NCBI RefSeq assembly: GCF_001573155.1
Contig: NZ_JRWG01000003.1
Location: forward strand, 372,001-436,000
Direction: 5' to 3'
Source of the DNA: Aequorivita aquimaris
GTDB lineage: Bacteria; Bacteroidota; Bacteroidia; Flavobacteriales; Flavobacteriaceae
Length of the DNA: 64,000 nt
Below the pieces are notes generated by a model, which searched no databases, was not told the origin of the DNA, and saw nothing but the letters and a program-made list of their open reading frames with translations. Each line of letters begins with the position of its first letter. Positions within the stretch are counted from its first letter, which is position 1. Position numbers and translations under genes: made by a program. Shown here piece by piece: positions 28,656-37,156 of this stretch.

Positions 28656-28816
28656 AACATATTTTTTCGGGTACGTTTTTTTAAATCATTTTTTTAAAAT
28701 ATCAAATATTCTTAATCGTTAACAGCTATATGAAATGCCCATTAACTATTTGCAGAACAATAAAAATGAATAAGCTAGGCATTCCATCTTCCATTTTATC
28801 AATTATTCTTGTACAG

Positions 28817-29938
28817 ATGAAAACGAAACTTTTTTCTTCTTTCGTATTAATTATTGCAATTTCATGTTTCCCTTTTGCAGCTTCAGCTGCCGAAAACCCT
28901 ACAAAACCATTTGTTGTTGTACTTGATGCTGGTCACGGTGGGCACGACCACGGAAACAAGGGCAATGGCTACAAGGAATCTGAAATATCTTTAAATATCG
29001 TCTTAAAAGTGGGAGCGGAACTGGAAAAGTTGCCTAATGTAAAAGTAATTTATACACGAAAAACCGATGTGTTTATTGAGCTCCGCGAACGGGCGGCAAT
29101 AGCAAACAAAGCAGATGCCGATCTTTTTGTGTCTGTCCACTGCAACGCCCATAATTCAGACGCATATGGTGCCGAGACCTTTGTTTTGGGACTTCATAAA
29201 AGTCAAGCAAATTTTGAGGTTGCAAAAAAGGAAAACGAGGTAATCTATCTGGAGGAAAATTATCAGGAAAAATACGGCGGCTTTGATCCAAATGCGCCGG
29301 AATCATTGATAGGTATGGTGCTGATGCAAGAGGAATATTTGGACCAAAGCATACTGCTGGCAAGTTTGGTACAGAACAACGTTATCAATAATTTAAAACG
29401 AAAGGATAGAAGTGTGAAACAAGCTGGTTTTTGGGTACTTCACAATACGTATATGCCCAGTGTTTTGATTGAAACGGGGTTTCTTACCAATAAAAGCGAA
29501 GGCGCTTATCTAAATTCAGCCAAGGGACAGTCTGAAATGGCCCGGGAAATTAGCAATGCCATAAAATCTTACATCAACAGTCTTTCGGTTTCAACTGAAA
29601 AGATAAAGGATCCCGAAGTAAAGGAGCTCGAGGTTGAAAAAGCAATAGAGGTAACAAAAGAAGACATTTACGAAGGCATAATATTTAAAGTTCAACTAGC
29701 CGCAACCAGTAAAAAAATAGACCCAAAGCCCAACAACTTCAAGGGACTCAAAGATATAGCCCGCGAAAAGGAAAGCGGACTTTTTAAGTATTACTATGGT
29801 GAAACCTCAGACTATAACAAAATCCAGGTTATGAAAACCTATGTGCAGCAAAAAGGATATCCTTCAGCATATATTGTCGCTTTTAAAAAAGGAAAAAAAG
29901 TTAATCTACCTGAAGTGTTAAAATCGAAAGCCAATTAG
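28817..29938 (+). CDS. N-acetylmuramoyl-L-alanine amidase (Amidase_3)
   Basis: A zinc amidase that cuts the stem peptide from N-acetylmuramic acid. From the ATG at 28817 the 373-residue protein opens with a signal peptide (KLFSSFVLIIAISC... ASA); an ATG at 28730 is also in frame but adds 29 residues that spoil the signal. Zinc ligands and the catalytic Glu are visible: VVVLDAGHGGHDHG (His), SVHCNAHNS (His), and VLIETGFLTN (Glu). The C-terminal ~100 residues contain a SPOR-like segment (IIFKVQLAATSKKI ... YIVAFKKGK), which would bind denuded septal glycan. Followed by the MCE gene. Confidence 0.9.
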   Translation: MKTKLFSSFVLIIAISCFPFAASAAENPTKPFVVVLDAGHGGHDHGNKGNGYKESEISLNIVLKVGAELEKLPNVKVIYTRKTDVFIELRERAAIANKADADLFVSVHCNAHNSDAYGAETFVLGLHKSQANFEVAKKENEVIYLEENYQEKYGGFDPNAPESLIGMVLMQEEYLDQSILLASLVQNNVINNLKRKDRSVKQAGFWVLHNTYMPSVLIETGFLTNKSEGAYLNSAKGQSEMAREISNAIKSYINSLSVSTEKIKDPEVKELEVEKAIEVTKEDIYEGIIFKVQLAATSKKIDPKPNNFKGLKDIAREKESGLFKYYYGETSDYNKIQVMKTYVQQKGYPSAYIVAFKKGKKVNLPEVLKSKAN

Positions 29939-29992
29939 TGTGCATTCTTTATATTTATCATTTAAATTTGTTCACAAACTAAAACTATACTC

Positions 29993-30943
29993 TTGAGACT
30001 ATCGAAAGAAGTTAAAACCGGAATCCTCGCCATAGGGGCTATATTGCTGTTAATCTTTGGTTACAGTTTTTTAAAGGGCACTAATTTGCTCGACAAAAAC
30101 AGAGAATTCTATGTAAAATATGACAATGTGGAAGGTTTGGCCCAAGCCGCACCCGTTACCATAAATGGACTTACCGTTGGCAAGGTGCAGAATATTTCCT
30201 TTGCTAATTCCAAGGGAGGACTCGTGGTAAAATTCACTGTTGAAAAAGATTTCGATTTTTCAAAAAACAGTATTGTCAGAATTTACAGTACTGGGCTCAT
30301 TGGTGGAAAATCGTTGGGAATCTTTCCACAGTATGATGCTGGCAATATCGCAAAAAGTGGCGATACCCTTAGAGGCGATGTTGAAGATGGAATGCTTACG
30401 GCCGTTACGAAAGCTCTTGGTCCTTTGGAGAAAAAAGTGAACAACACCTTAGCCACCGTTGACACATTATTGTTGAGCGTGAATGCCATAATAGACGAGC
30501 AAACCCGTCAAAATTTAAAGGAGGCTATAAAAAATCTAAATACTACACTTAATTCATTCGCCGGGGTTTCAGAAAATTTGAATACCATACTTTCCAACAA
30601 CACCGGTAAACTGGACAATACATTTACCAACCTAGACAAAACTGCTGGAAACCTTTCTAAATTAACAGATTCCTTGGCACAATTGGAAACTGGTAAATTG
30701 GTTTCAGATCTGCAAAATGTGGTTGATAAAATGGACAAAATTGTTGCAGGCGTCGATAACGGCGAGGGTTCCATCGGCAAACTTTTAAAGGACGATAAAC
30801 TTTACCAAAATTTAGAAGGTGCTTCCAGGCAGCTAGAGCAGCTGTTGCAAGACGTTAAACTAAACCCGAAACGTTATGTGCACATTTCAGTTTTTGGAAA
30901 GAAGAATAAAGAATACGAACCACCAGCCAACCCAGACGAATAA
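29993..30943 (+). CDS. MlaD/MCE family protein
   Basis: A 316-residue protein with an N-terminal transmembrane anchor (ILAIGAILLLIFGYSFL), one MCE domain (about 35-115, with YDNVEGLAQAAPVTINGLTVG as its signature), and a long helical C-terminal part. MCE proteins form hexameric rings that carry phospholipids between membranes, with an MlaE/MlaF ABC transporter. No mlaEF genes are adjacent. The start is TTG at 29993, as no ATG precedes the anchor in frame. It lies 54 nt after the amidase gene and 6 nt before the Fe-S protein gene. Confidence 0.88.
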   Translation: MRLSKEVKTGILAIGAILLLIFGYSFLKGTNLLDKNREFYVKYDNVEGLAQAAPVTINGLTVGKVQNISFANSKGGLVVKFTVEKDFDFSKNSIVRIYSTGLIGGKSLGIFPQYDAGNIAKSGDTLRGDVEDGMLTAVTKALGPLEKKVNNTLATVDTLLLSVNAIIDEQTRQNLKEAIKNLNTTLNSFAGVSENLNTILSNNTGKLDNTFTNLDKTAGNLSKLTDSLAQLETGKLVSDLQNVVDKMDKIVAGVDNGEGSIGKLLKDDKLYQNLEGASRQLEQLLQDVKLNPKRYVHISVFGKKNKEYEPPANPDE

Positions 30944-30949
30944 TAAACC

Positions 30950-32281
30950 ATGCAGTACATTCCGAATATACTTTTTATTATTGCCCTTGCGGCAGGTATC
31001 GGGTATTTCACCCTTAACATTCGCAAGATAATCCGTAACATAAAACTTGGCCATCAAGTAGATGCTTCAGACCATACTTCGGAAAGATGGGGCAATGTAG
31101 TGCGCATTGCGCTGGGGCAGTCAAAAATGGTTGTACGCCCCATCCCAGGGCTTCTTCATATAATTGTTTATGTAGGTTTTATTATAATCAATATCGAAGT
31201 ACTTGAAATTATTATCGACGGTATTTTCGGAACCCATAGAGTACTTTCAACCGTCCTGCCCATTGGGCTGTATAACTTTTTAATCGCTTCTTTTGAAATT
31301 TTGGCACTTTTAGTTTTGGTGGGTGTCATACTTTTTTGGACTCGAAGAAATCTTCAAAAATTACGAAGGTTTTGGGCAAATGAAATGAAGGGTTGGCCCA
31401 AAAATGACGCCAATTATATTCTTTATTTTGAAATGGTCCTAATGATTCTGTTTTTGACCATGAACGCGGCAGATCAGCAATTGCAAACATTGGGCGCGGC
31501 CCATTATGTAGAGGCGGGTTCCTATCCTGTAAGCCAATTTATAGTTCCATTTTTGGATAGTTTTTCTGAAGCAACGCTAATTGCCATTGAGCGCGGAGCA
31601 TGGTGGCTTCACATTTTGGGAATACTTGTTTTTCTGAATTATTTATACTTTTCAAAGCATCTTCACATCATTTTGGCGTTCCCAAATGTTTACTTCGGAA
31701 AAGTAGTTCCAAAAGGAAAGTTTAATAATTTGGATTCCGTTACCAATGAGGTGAAAATGATGATGGACCCCAACGTAGATCCTTTTGCGGCACCCGCCGA
31801 AGGAGCATCTGAGGCTCCAGCAAAGTTTGGCGCCAGTGATGTAATGGATTTAAGCAGAATTCAATTACTGAGCGCATATACCTGCACAGAGTGCGGTCGT
31901 TGTACCAGCGAATGTCCCGCAAACATTACGGGGAAAAAACTTTCGCCGCGTAAAATAATGATGGACACCCGTGACCGTTTGGAGGAAATTGGAAAAAATA
32001 TTGACAAAAACGGAGAATTCAAACCAGACGGTAAACAACTGCTGGACGATTATATTACTCGTGAAGAGCTTTGGGCGTGTACAACCTGCAATGCCTGTGT
32101 TGAAGCCTGTCCCGTAAGTATCGACCCGCTGAGTATTATTATGGATATGCGCCAATATTTGGTGATGGAACAATCGGCAGCTCCCACGGAGCTAAACGTT
32201 GCGATGACAAACATTGAAAACAACGGAGCGCCTTGGCCCTATAACCAAATGGACCGTTTAAACTGGAAAGATGAGAATTGA
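30950..32281 (+). CDS. Membrane (Fe-S)-binding oxidoreductase, HdrC/NarI-like
   Basis: A 443-residue integral-membrane protein. The N-terminal half has about five hydrophobic helices (about 5-25, 65-90, 105-130, 155-175, 210-230) resembling a NarI/HdrE-type cytochrome b domain. The C-terminal half carries two 4Fe-4S motifs, CTECGRCTSECP (about 310-321) and CTTCNACVEACP (about 377-388). With the CCG-domain protein at 32809 it forms a split heterodisulfide-reductase-like or GlpC-like module that could pass electrons between quinones and a cytosolic partner. The actual donor and acceptor are unknown. Confidence 0.82.
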   Translation: MQYIPNILFIIALAAGIGYFTLNIRKIIRNIKLGHQVDASDHTSERWGNVVRIALGQSKMVVRPIPGLLHIIVYVGFIIINIEVLEIIIDGIFGTHRVLSTVLPIGLYNFLIASFEILALLVLVGVILFWTRRNLQKLRRFWANEMKGWPKNDANYILYFEMVLMILFLTMNAADQQLQTLGAAHYVEAGSYPVSQFIVPFLDSFSEATLIAIERGAWWLHILGILVFLNYLYFSKHLHIILAFPNVYFGKVVPKGKFNNLDSVTNEVKMMMDPNVDPFAAPAEGASEAPAKFGASDVMDLSRIQLLSAYTCTECGRCTSECPANITGKKLSPRKIMMDTRDRLEEIGKNIDKNGEFKPDGKQLLDDYITREELWACTTCNACVEACPVSIDPLSIIMDMRQYLVMEQSAAPTELNVAMTNIENNGAPWPYNQMDRLNWKDEN

Positions 32282-32293
32282 TAAAATTTTAGT

Positions 32294-32728
32294 ATGAAAA
32301 AAGAAGAAGTAGAAAAAATGCTGCACGATAAAGTAGAAAAAGGTGAACACGTAAGCCCAATTCTTCCCGAAGGGATAAAAAACTACTTAATAGATATTGA
32401 CGGTACCATTACAGACGATATACCAAATGAGGAACCTGAGCGGATGGCTACCTGCGAACCTTTTCCAGATGCTTTAAAAACCTTGAACAAATGGTACGAC
32501 GAGGGGCACATTATCTGTTTTTTCACCTCCCGCACCGAAGCCCATCGCGAGGTAACTGAAAATTGGCTAAACAAACACGGTTTTAAATACCACACCATGT
32601 TAATGGGAAAACCACGTGGTGGAAATTATCACTGGGTGGACAACCATTTGGTGAGAGCTACGCGATACAAAGGAAGATTTACTGATTTGGTTGAGAAGGA
32701 AGTAACCATTGAAGTATTTGAAGACTGA
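32294..32728 (+). CDS. HAD-superfamily phosphatase-like protein
   Basis: A 144-residue cytosolic protein with the HAD motif I, DIDGTITDD (nucleophile Asp at about residue 34), motif II in CFFTSRTEAHRE, and a later basic segment (MGKPRGGNYHWVDNH). Small HAD phosphatases with this profile hydrolyse sugar or nucleotide phosphates, but no cap domain is present to hint at substrate. It lies 12 nt after the Fe-S membrane gene and 80 nt before the CCG gene, in the same direction, so it may be part of that unit. Confidence 0.75.
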   Translation: MKKEEVEKMLHDKVEKGEHVSPILPEGIKNYLIDIDGTITDDIPNEEPERMATCEPFPDALKTLNKWYDEGHIICFFTSRTEAHREVTENWLNKHGFKYHTMLMGKPRGGNYHWVDNHLVRATRYKGRFTDLVEKEVTIEVFED

Positions 32729-32776
32729 TTATCAGTTAATAGAAAAACGTTAATAGCTAATAGGAAATCCCCGTTA

Positions 32777-32804
32777 ACAATTAACAACAAACAATTAACA
32801 ACAA
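32777..32804 (+). repeat. 14-nt perfect tandem duplication
   Basis: The unit acaattaacaacaa occurs twice head to tail (32777-32790 and 32791-32804), ending 4 nt before the ATG of the CCG-domain gene. It resembles intergenic low-complexity repeats of flavobacterial genomes. Confidence 0.75.
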
Positions 32805-32808
32805 AAAC

Positions 32809-33600
32809 ATGAGTGAACAACTAAAAGTTCCAACAATGGCCGAATATATGGTCCAAGGCAAGCAACCGGAAGTACTGTTTTGGGTTGGCTGCGCTGGGAG
32901 TTTTGACGACCGTGCAAAAAAAATAACCAAAGCCTTTGTGAAATTGCTCAATAAAGCAAATGTAGATTTTGCCGTTTTGGGAACTGAGGAAAGCTGTACC
33001 GGTGATCCTGCAAAAAGGGCAGGAAACGAATTTTTGTTCCAAATGCAGGCAATGACCAATATTGAAGTGTTAAACGGTTATGAAATTAAGAAGATAGTTA
33101 CCGCTTGCCCGCATTGTTTCAATACAATTAAAAACGAATATCCAGGGCTTGGTGGCAATTATGAAATTATGCACCACACCCAGTTCTTAAAATCCTTATT
33201 GGAAGAAGGACGCTTAAAGGTAGAAGGTGGAAAATTTAAAGGAAAGCGAATCACATTCCACGATCCCTGCTATTTGGGAAGGGCAAATGGCGAATACGAA
33301 GCACCACGCGACCTGCTTCAAAAACTTGAAGTGGAACTGGTTGAAATGAAACGTTGCAAATCTCGCGGATTGTGCTGTGGAGCCGGAGGCGCCCAAATGT
33401 TTAAAGAACCCGAGCCAGGAAATAAGGACGTTAATGTAGAGCGCACCGAAGAAGCTTTGGAAACAGAGCCAAAAATTATTGCAGCGGCCTGTCCGTTCTG
33501 CAATACTATGATGACCGATGGCGTTAAGGCAAAGAGTGCCGAAGACAGCATTCAAGTATTGGACGTTGCCGAGATGATTGCAAATGCAGAAGATTTATAA
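32809..33600 (+). CDS. (Fe-S)-binding CCG-domain protein, HdrB-like
   Basis: A 263-residue soluble protein with two cysteine-rich (CCG) domains, seen as ACPHCFN with DPCYLGR, and CCGAGGAQMF with ACPFCNTMM. This domain pair binds a noncubane 4Fe-4S cluster in HdrB and occurs in GlpC and LutA-like proteins. The fusion is split from the membrane Fe-S protein at 30950 by a small HAD gene; together they look like an HdrBC-like electron-transfer module. Substrate unknown. Confidence 0.82.
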   Translation: MSEQLKVPTMAEYMVQGKQPEVLFWVGCAGSFDDRAKKITKAFVKLLNKANVDFAVLGTEESCTGDPAKRAGNEFLFQMQAMTNIEVLNGYEIKKIVTACPHCFNTIKNEYPGLGGNYEIMHHTQFLKSLLEEGRLKVEGGKFKGKRITFHDPCYLGRANGEYEAPRDLLQKLEVELVEMKRCKSRGLCCGAGGAQMFKEPEPGNKDVNVERTEEALETEPKIIAAACPFCNTMMTDGVKAKSAEDSIQVLDVAEMIANAEDL

Positions 33601-33684
33601 AAACCTATTTGATTGTTTTTCTCCAAAGGCCATTTCGCAGCGCCAGAATGGGCATCTTATACAATCAACAAGATCATTTAAAAA

Positions 33685-34170
33685 ATGTTGACAGATTTTA
33701 AAAACCTGCCCGACGATTCCAGAATATGGATCTATCAGGCAAATAGAAAATTAAGCGACGACGAAGTTGCCGAAATCACCAAATTATCAGAAGATTTCTT
33801 GACCAAATGGACCGCCCACGGAGCTGAGCTTGAAGCGGGGGTAGAAATAAAATACAACCGTTTTATAGTACTAGGGCTCAATCAGGCAAATGCATCGGCA
33901 TCAGGCTGCAGTATTGATGCTTCGGTACATTTTATTCAGTCGCTTCAGGAAAAATTTGACGTAGATTTACTTGATAAAATGAACGTTACCTTCTATTCGG
34001 GTGAATACATCGCGTATAAACCTTTGGCCGATTTCAGAAAAATGGCGAAGGACAAATCTGTTTCAAAAAACACCATCGTCTTTAACAACCTCGTAAATAC
34101 CAAAGCCGAATATCTTGAAAATTGGGAAGTACCTGCACACGAAAGTTGGCACAATAGATTTTTATCATAA
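33685..34170 (+). CDS. Conserved flavobacterial protein, misnamed 'ABC transporter ATPase'
   Basis: A 161-residue soluble protein (LPDDSRIWIYQANRKLSDDEVAEI at the N-terminus in overview). Homologues in Flavobacteriia are often labelled ABC transporter ATPase, but this sequence has no Walker A, Walker B or LSGGQ motif, so that label cannot stand. A Cys-containing SASGCSIDASVHF segment near the middle is the most distinctive feature and may be functional. It lies 84 nt after the CCG gene on the same strand. Function unknown. Confidence 0.75.
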   Translation: MLTDFKNLPDDSRIWIYQANRKLSDDEVAEITKLSEDFLTKWTAHGAELEAGVEIKYNRFIVLGLNQANASASGCSIDASVHFIQSLQEKFDVDLLDKMNVTFYSGEYIAYKPLADFRKMAKDKSVSKNTIVFNNLVNTKAEYLENWEVPAHESWHNRFLS

Positions 34171-34186
34171 AGAGGAAATTTTACTT

Positions 34187-37105
34187 ATGAAGAACTTACT
34201 GCTCACTTTCCTTTTTGCATTTATATATATATCGGGTTTTTCCCAAGACAAGAATCCATTAATTGTAAAGAACGATTTTCAAAACCAAAAAAAATGGGTC
34301 GATAGTATCTATGATTCAATGACATTGGAAGAAAAATTGGGCCAACTGTTTATGGCTGATATTTTTTCGAGCGACCCAAAGACCAAGACCGATAAAATAA
34401 AAGACTTGATTACCAATTATCATCTGGGGGGTATCATTTTTTCAAAAGGTGGTCCGGTGCGCCAAGCTAAACTTAACAACGAGTTTCAGTCTTTGGCAAA
34501 AGTTCCCTTAATGATTGGTATGGACGCCGAATGGGGGCTGGCCATGCGACTGGATTCTACGTACGCTTTTCCGTGGAATATGACCTTGGGGGCGATTACG
34601 GATAATAAAATCGTTGAGAAAATTGGCCGCAGAATTGGCGAACAGTCCAAACGTTTGGGCGTACATATCAACTTTGCGCCGGTTGTGGACATAAACACAA
34701 ATCCTAAAAATCCAATCATTGGGAACCGCTCTTTTGGGGAGGATAGGGATAATGTAACCGAAAAGTCCCTCGCCTTTATGAAAGGAATGCAAAGTGCGGG
34801 AATTATGGGAAGCGCGAAACATTTCCCCGGCCACGGCGATACCGATATGGACAGCCACAAAACCTTACCAACTGTAGATTTTTCAAAAGAACGTTTGGAT
34901 ACTTTGGAATTAGCACCCTACAAAAGATTGATAGACGAAGGACTGAATAGTGTAATGGTTGCCCATTTGAATGTTCCAGCACTGGAAATCCAAATGAATT
35001 ACCCCTCTTCGCTCTCTTCAAAAGTGGTGACTGATCTTTTAAAAAATGAATTGGGTTTTAACGGGCTAATTTTTACCGACGCCCTGAATATGAAGGGCGC
35101 TTCCGATTTTAAAAAACCTGGCGAAATAGAACTTGCCGCATTCCTTGCGGGAAATGATATATTGCTGATTTCCGAAGATGTGCCAAAAGCTATGGAATTT
35201 CTTATAAATTCATACAACGAAAAAATTATTACTGAAAAGCGCTTGGCCTATTCAGTAAAGAAAATTCTTTATGCAAAGTATAAAGTTGGCTTAAACAATT
35301 ACAAACCTGTAAATCCTGCTTATTTAATTGAAGATTTGAATTCCGTAAATGACGATGCGCTCTATGAAGAAGCAATGGACAACGCATTAACGGTTATTAA
35401 AAACGACCGTGCAATTCTTCCCATAAAAGACCTTCAGGAAAAAAAGATTGCCTATATAAATTTTGGCGATGATTCTGGCGAAACTTTTTTGAATGAATTA
35501 AAAAAATACGGCAGAGTAGATTGGGTAAAAGCAAACAATCTTGATGATTACATCCAAAAACTTAAGGCGTATAATTACGTAATCATCGGTTTTCACAAAA
35601 GCAATGACAACCCATGGAAAAAGTTCGAGTTTTCTGAAAATGAACTCGTTTGGCTTTATGAAATCGCTCGTACAAATACTGTGATTCTCGATGTCTTTGC
35701 AAGACCCTATGCCATGCTCGATTTAAAAACCACCGCCAATTTTGAAGGCGTTGTAATGTCCTATCAGAATAGTGAAATATCACAAAAACTTTCTGCCCAG
35801 CTTATATTCGGCGCACGTGAAGCCAAGGGAAAACTTCCGGTTTCTTTGGGTGAGGATTTTCCTTTAAATACTATTTTAAAGACCAAATCCATTCGAAGAC
35901 TTCAGTACGGAACACCGGAAAGTGTGGGCGTTAACAGTTATAAATTGAAAAAAATCGATTCGCTTGCAAATGTGGGAATCAGCGAGGGAATGTATCCGGG
36001 AGCCCAAATTTTGGTGGCTCGAAAAGGAAAGGTTATTTATCAGAAAAATTTCGGACACCACGAATATAATTCTAAAAATAAAGTGAAGGACAGCACCGTT
36101 TACGATTTGGCTTCGCTTACGAAGATTTTGGCTTCCTTGCCGCTTGTGATGCAGCTTGTGGATAAGAAAGAGTTGAGCATGAACACGAAGCTTTCGGAAA
36201 TGCTGCCAGAATACAAAAATTCAAACAAGGCAAATATTACTCTAAAGGAAATGCTTTCGCACTATGCGCGTTTAAAGGCTTGGATTCCGTTTTATCGTCA
36301 CACTTTCAACGAAGAAAAAACAGGAATTTCCTCAAAGTACTATTCAGATATTCCAGATAAGGATTTCAATGTGCAGGTAGCAGATAAGCTTTATATGCGC
36401 CGTGATTATATGGATACCATTTTTAAAACAATCCGTGAAAGTGACCTGAACTCGCGGCTTGAATATAAATACAGCGACCTTCCGTATTATATTTTGAAAA
36501 AATATTTGGAGCGTAAATTTGCCAAACCGATGGAACTTATTGTACAGGAAAATATTTACGAATCCCTGGGCGCAAACTATATGACCTATCTTCCGTTGGA
36601 AAAATTTTCAAAGGAAAATATTCCGCCAACCGAGCAGGACAATATTTTCAGGAATCAGAAAGTTCAGGGTTACGTACACGACCAAGGCGCTGCGATGCTT
36701 GGGGGCGTGAGCGGCCATGCGGGGCTATTCAGTAATGCGAATGATGTGGCCAAACTTATGCAAATGTACCTTTGGAAAGGTTTTTACGGTGGCGAACGTT
36801 ATTTTAATCCGGATGTTTTAGACCTTTTCAATACCTGTTATTATTGCGATAAAAACGTGCGAAGAGGCGTGGGTTTTGACAAACCGCAACTTGGAACATC
36901 GGGGCCAACCTGTGGTTGTGTTTCCATGACCAGTTTTGGACACAGCGGATTTACAGGTACATTTGCTTGGGCAGATCCAGAGCAGGAAATTGTTTACGTA
37001 TTTTTATCAAACCGAACTTTTCCCGATGCGGAAAACCGAAAATTGATAAAGAGCGATTTGCGAAGCAAAATACAGGAAGCCATTTATGAGGCAATTGATT
37101 ATTAA
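34187..37105 (+). CDS. GH3 beta-N-acetylglucosaminidase fused to serine hydrolase
   Basis: A 972-residue exported protein. The ATG at 34187 is chosen because it starts a signal peptide (LLLTFLFAFIYISGFSQ); an upstream ATG at 34115 lies in the previous gene. The N-terminal half is a GH3 domain with the NagZ-type KHFPGHGDTD (about residue 210, His-Asp dyad) and FTDALNMKG with the nucleophile Asp (about 297). The C-terminal part is a beta-lactamase-fold serine hydrolase with SLTK (about 642) and a YSD in the Tyr motif place. The fusion joins a muropeptide-type sugar hydrolase to a DD-peptidase/esterase-like module, suggesting cell-wall turnover in the periplasm. Confidence 0.87.
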   Translation: MKNLLLTFLFAFIYISGFSQDKNPLIVKNDFQNQKKWVDSIYDSMTLEEKLGQLFMADIFSSDPKTKTDKIKDLITNYHLGGIIFSKGGPVRQAKLNNEFQSLAKVPLMIGMDAEWGLAMRLDSTYAFPWNMTLGAITDNKIVEKIGRRIGEQSKRLGVHINFAPVVDINTNPKNPIIGNRSFGEDRDNVTEKSLAFMKGMQSAGIMGSAKHFPGHGDTDMDSHKTLPTVDFSKERLDTLELAPYKRLIDEGLNSVMVAHLNVPALEIQMNYPSSLSSKVVTDLLKNELGFNGLIFTDALNMKGASDFKKPGEIELAAFLAGNDILLISEDVPKAMEFLINSYNEKIITEKRLAYSVKKILYAKYKVGLNNYKPVNPAYLIEDLNSVNDDALYEEAMDNALTVIKNDRAILPIKDLQEKKIAYINFGDDSGETFLNELKKYGRVDWVKANNLDDYIQKLKAYNYVIIGFHKSNDNPWKKFEFSENELVWLYEIARTNTVILDVFARPYAMLDLKTTANFEGVVMSYQNSEISQKLSAQLIFGAREAKGKLPVSLGEDFPLNTILKTKSIRRLQYGTPESVGVNSYKLKKIDSLANVGISEGMYPGAQILVARKGKVIYQKNFGHHEYNSKNKVKDSTVYDLASLTKILASLPLVMQLVDKKELSMNTKLSEMLPEYKNSNKANITLKEMLSHYARLKAWIPFYRHTFNEEKTGISSKYYSDIPDKDFNVQVADKLYMRRDYMDTIFKTIRESDLNSRLEYKYSDLPYYILKKYLERKFAKPMELIVQENIYESLGANYMTYLPLEKFSKENIPPTEQDNIFRNQKVQGYVHDQGAAMLGGVSGHAGLFSNANDVAKLMQMYLWKGFYGGERYFNPDVLDLFNTCYYCDKNVRRGVGFDKPQLGTSGPTCGCVSMTSFGHSGFTGTFAWADPEQEIVYVFLSNRTFPDAENRKLIKSDLRSKIQEAIYEAIDY

Positions 37106-37156
37106 TATCAGAAATGCTTCTATAGGCCTAAAAACTTTGAATTTGAAATCTATAAA

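Noticed and set aside
32777-32804. CRISPR-like or insertion-element end
   Set aside because: Only two head-to-tail copies with no spacers, no cas gene and no transposase anywhere in the window.
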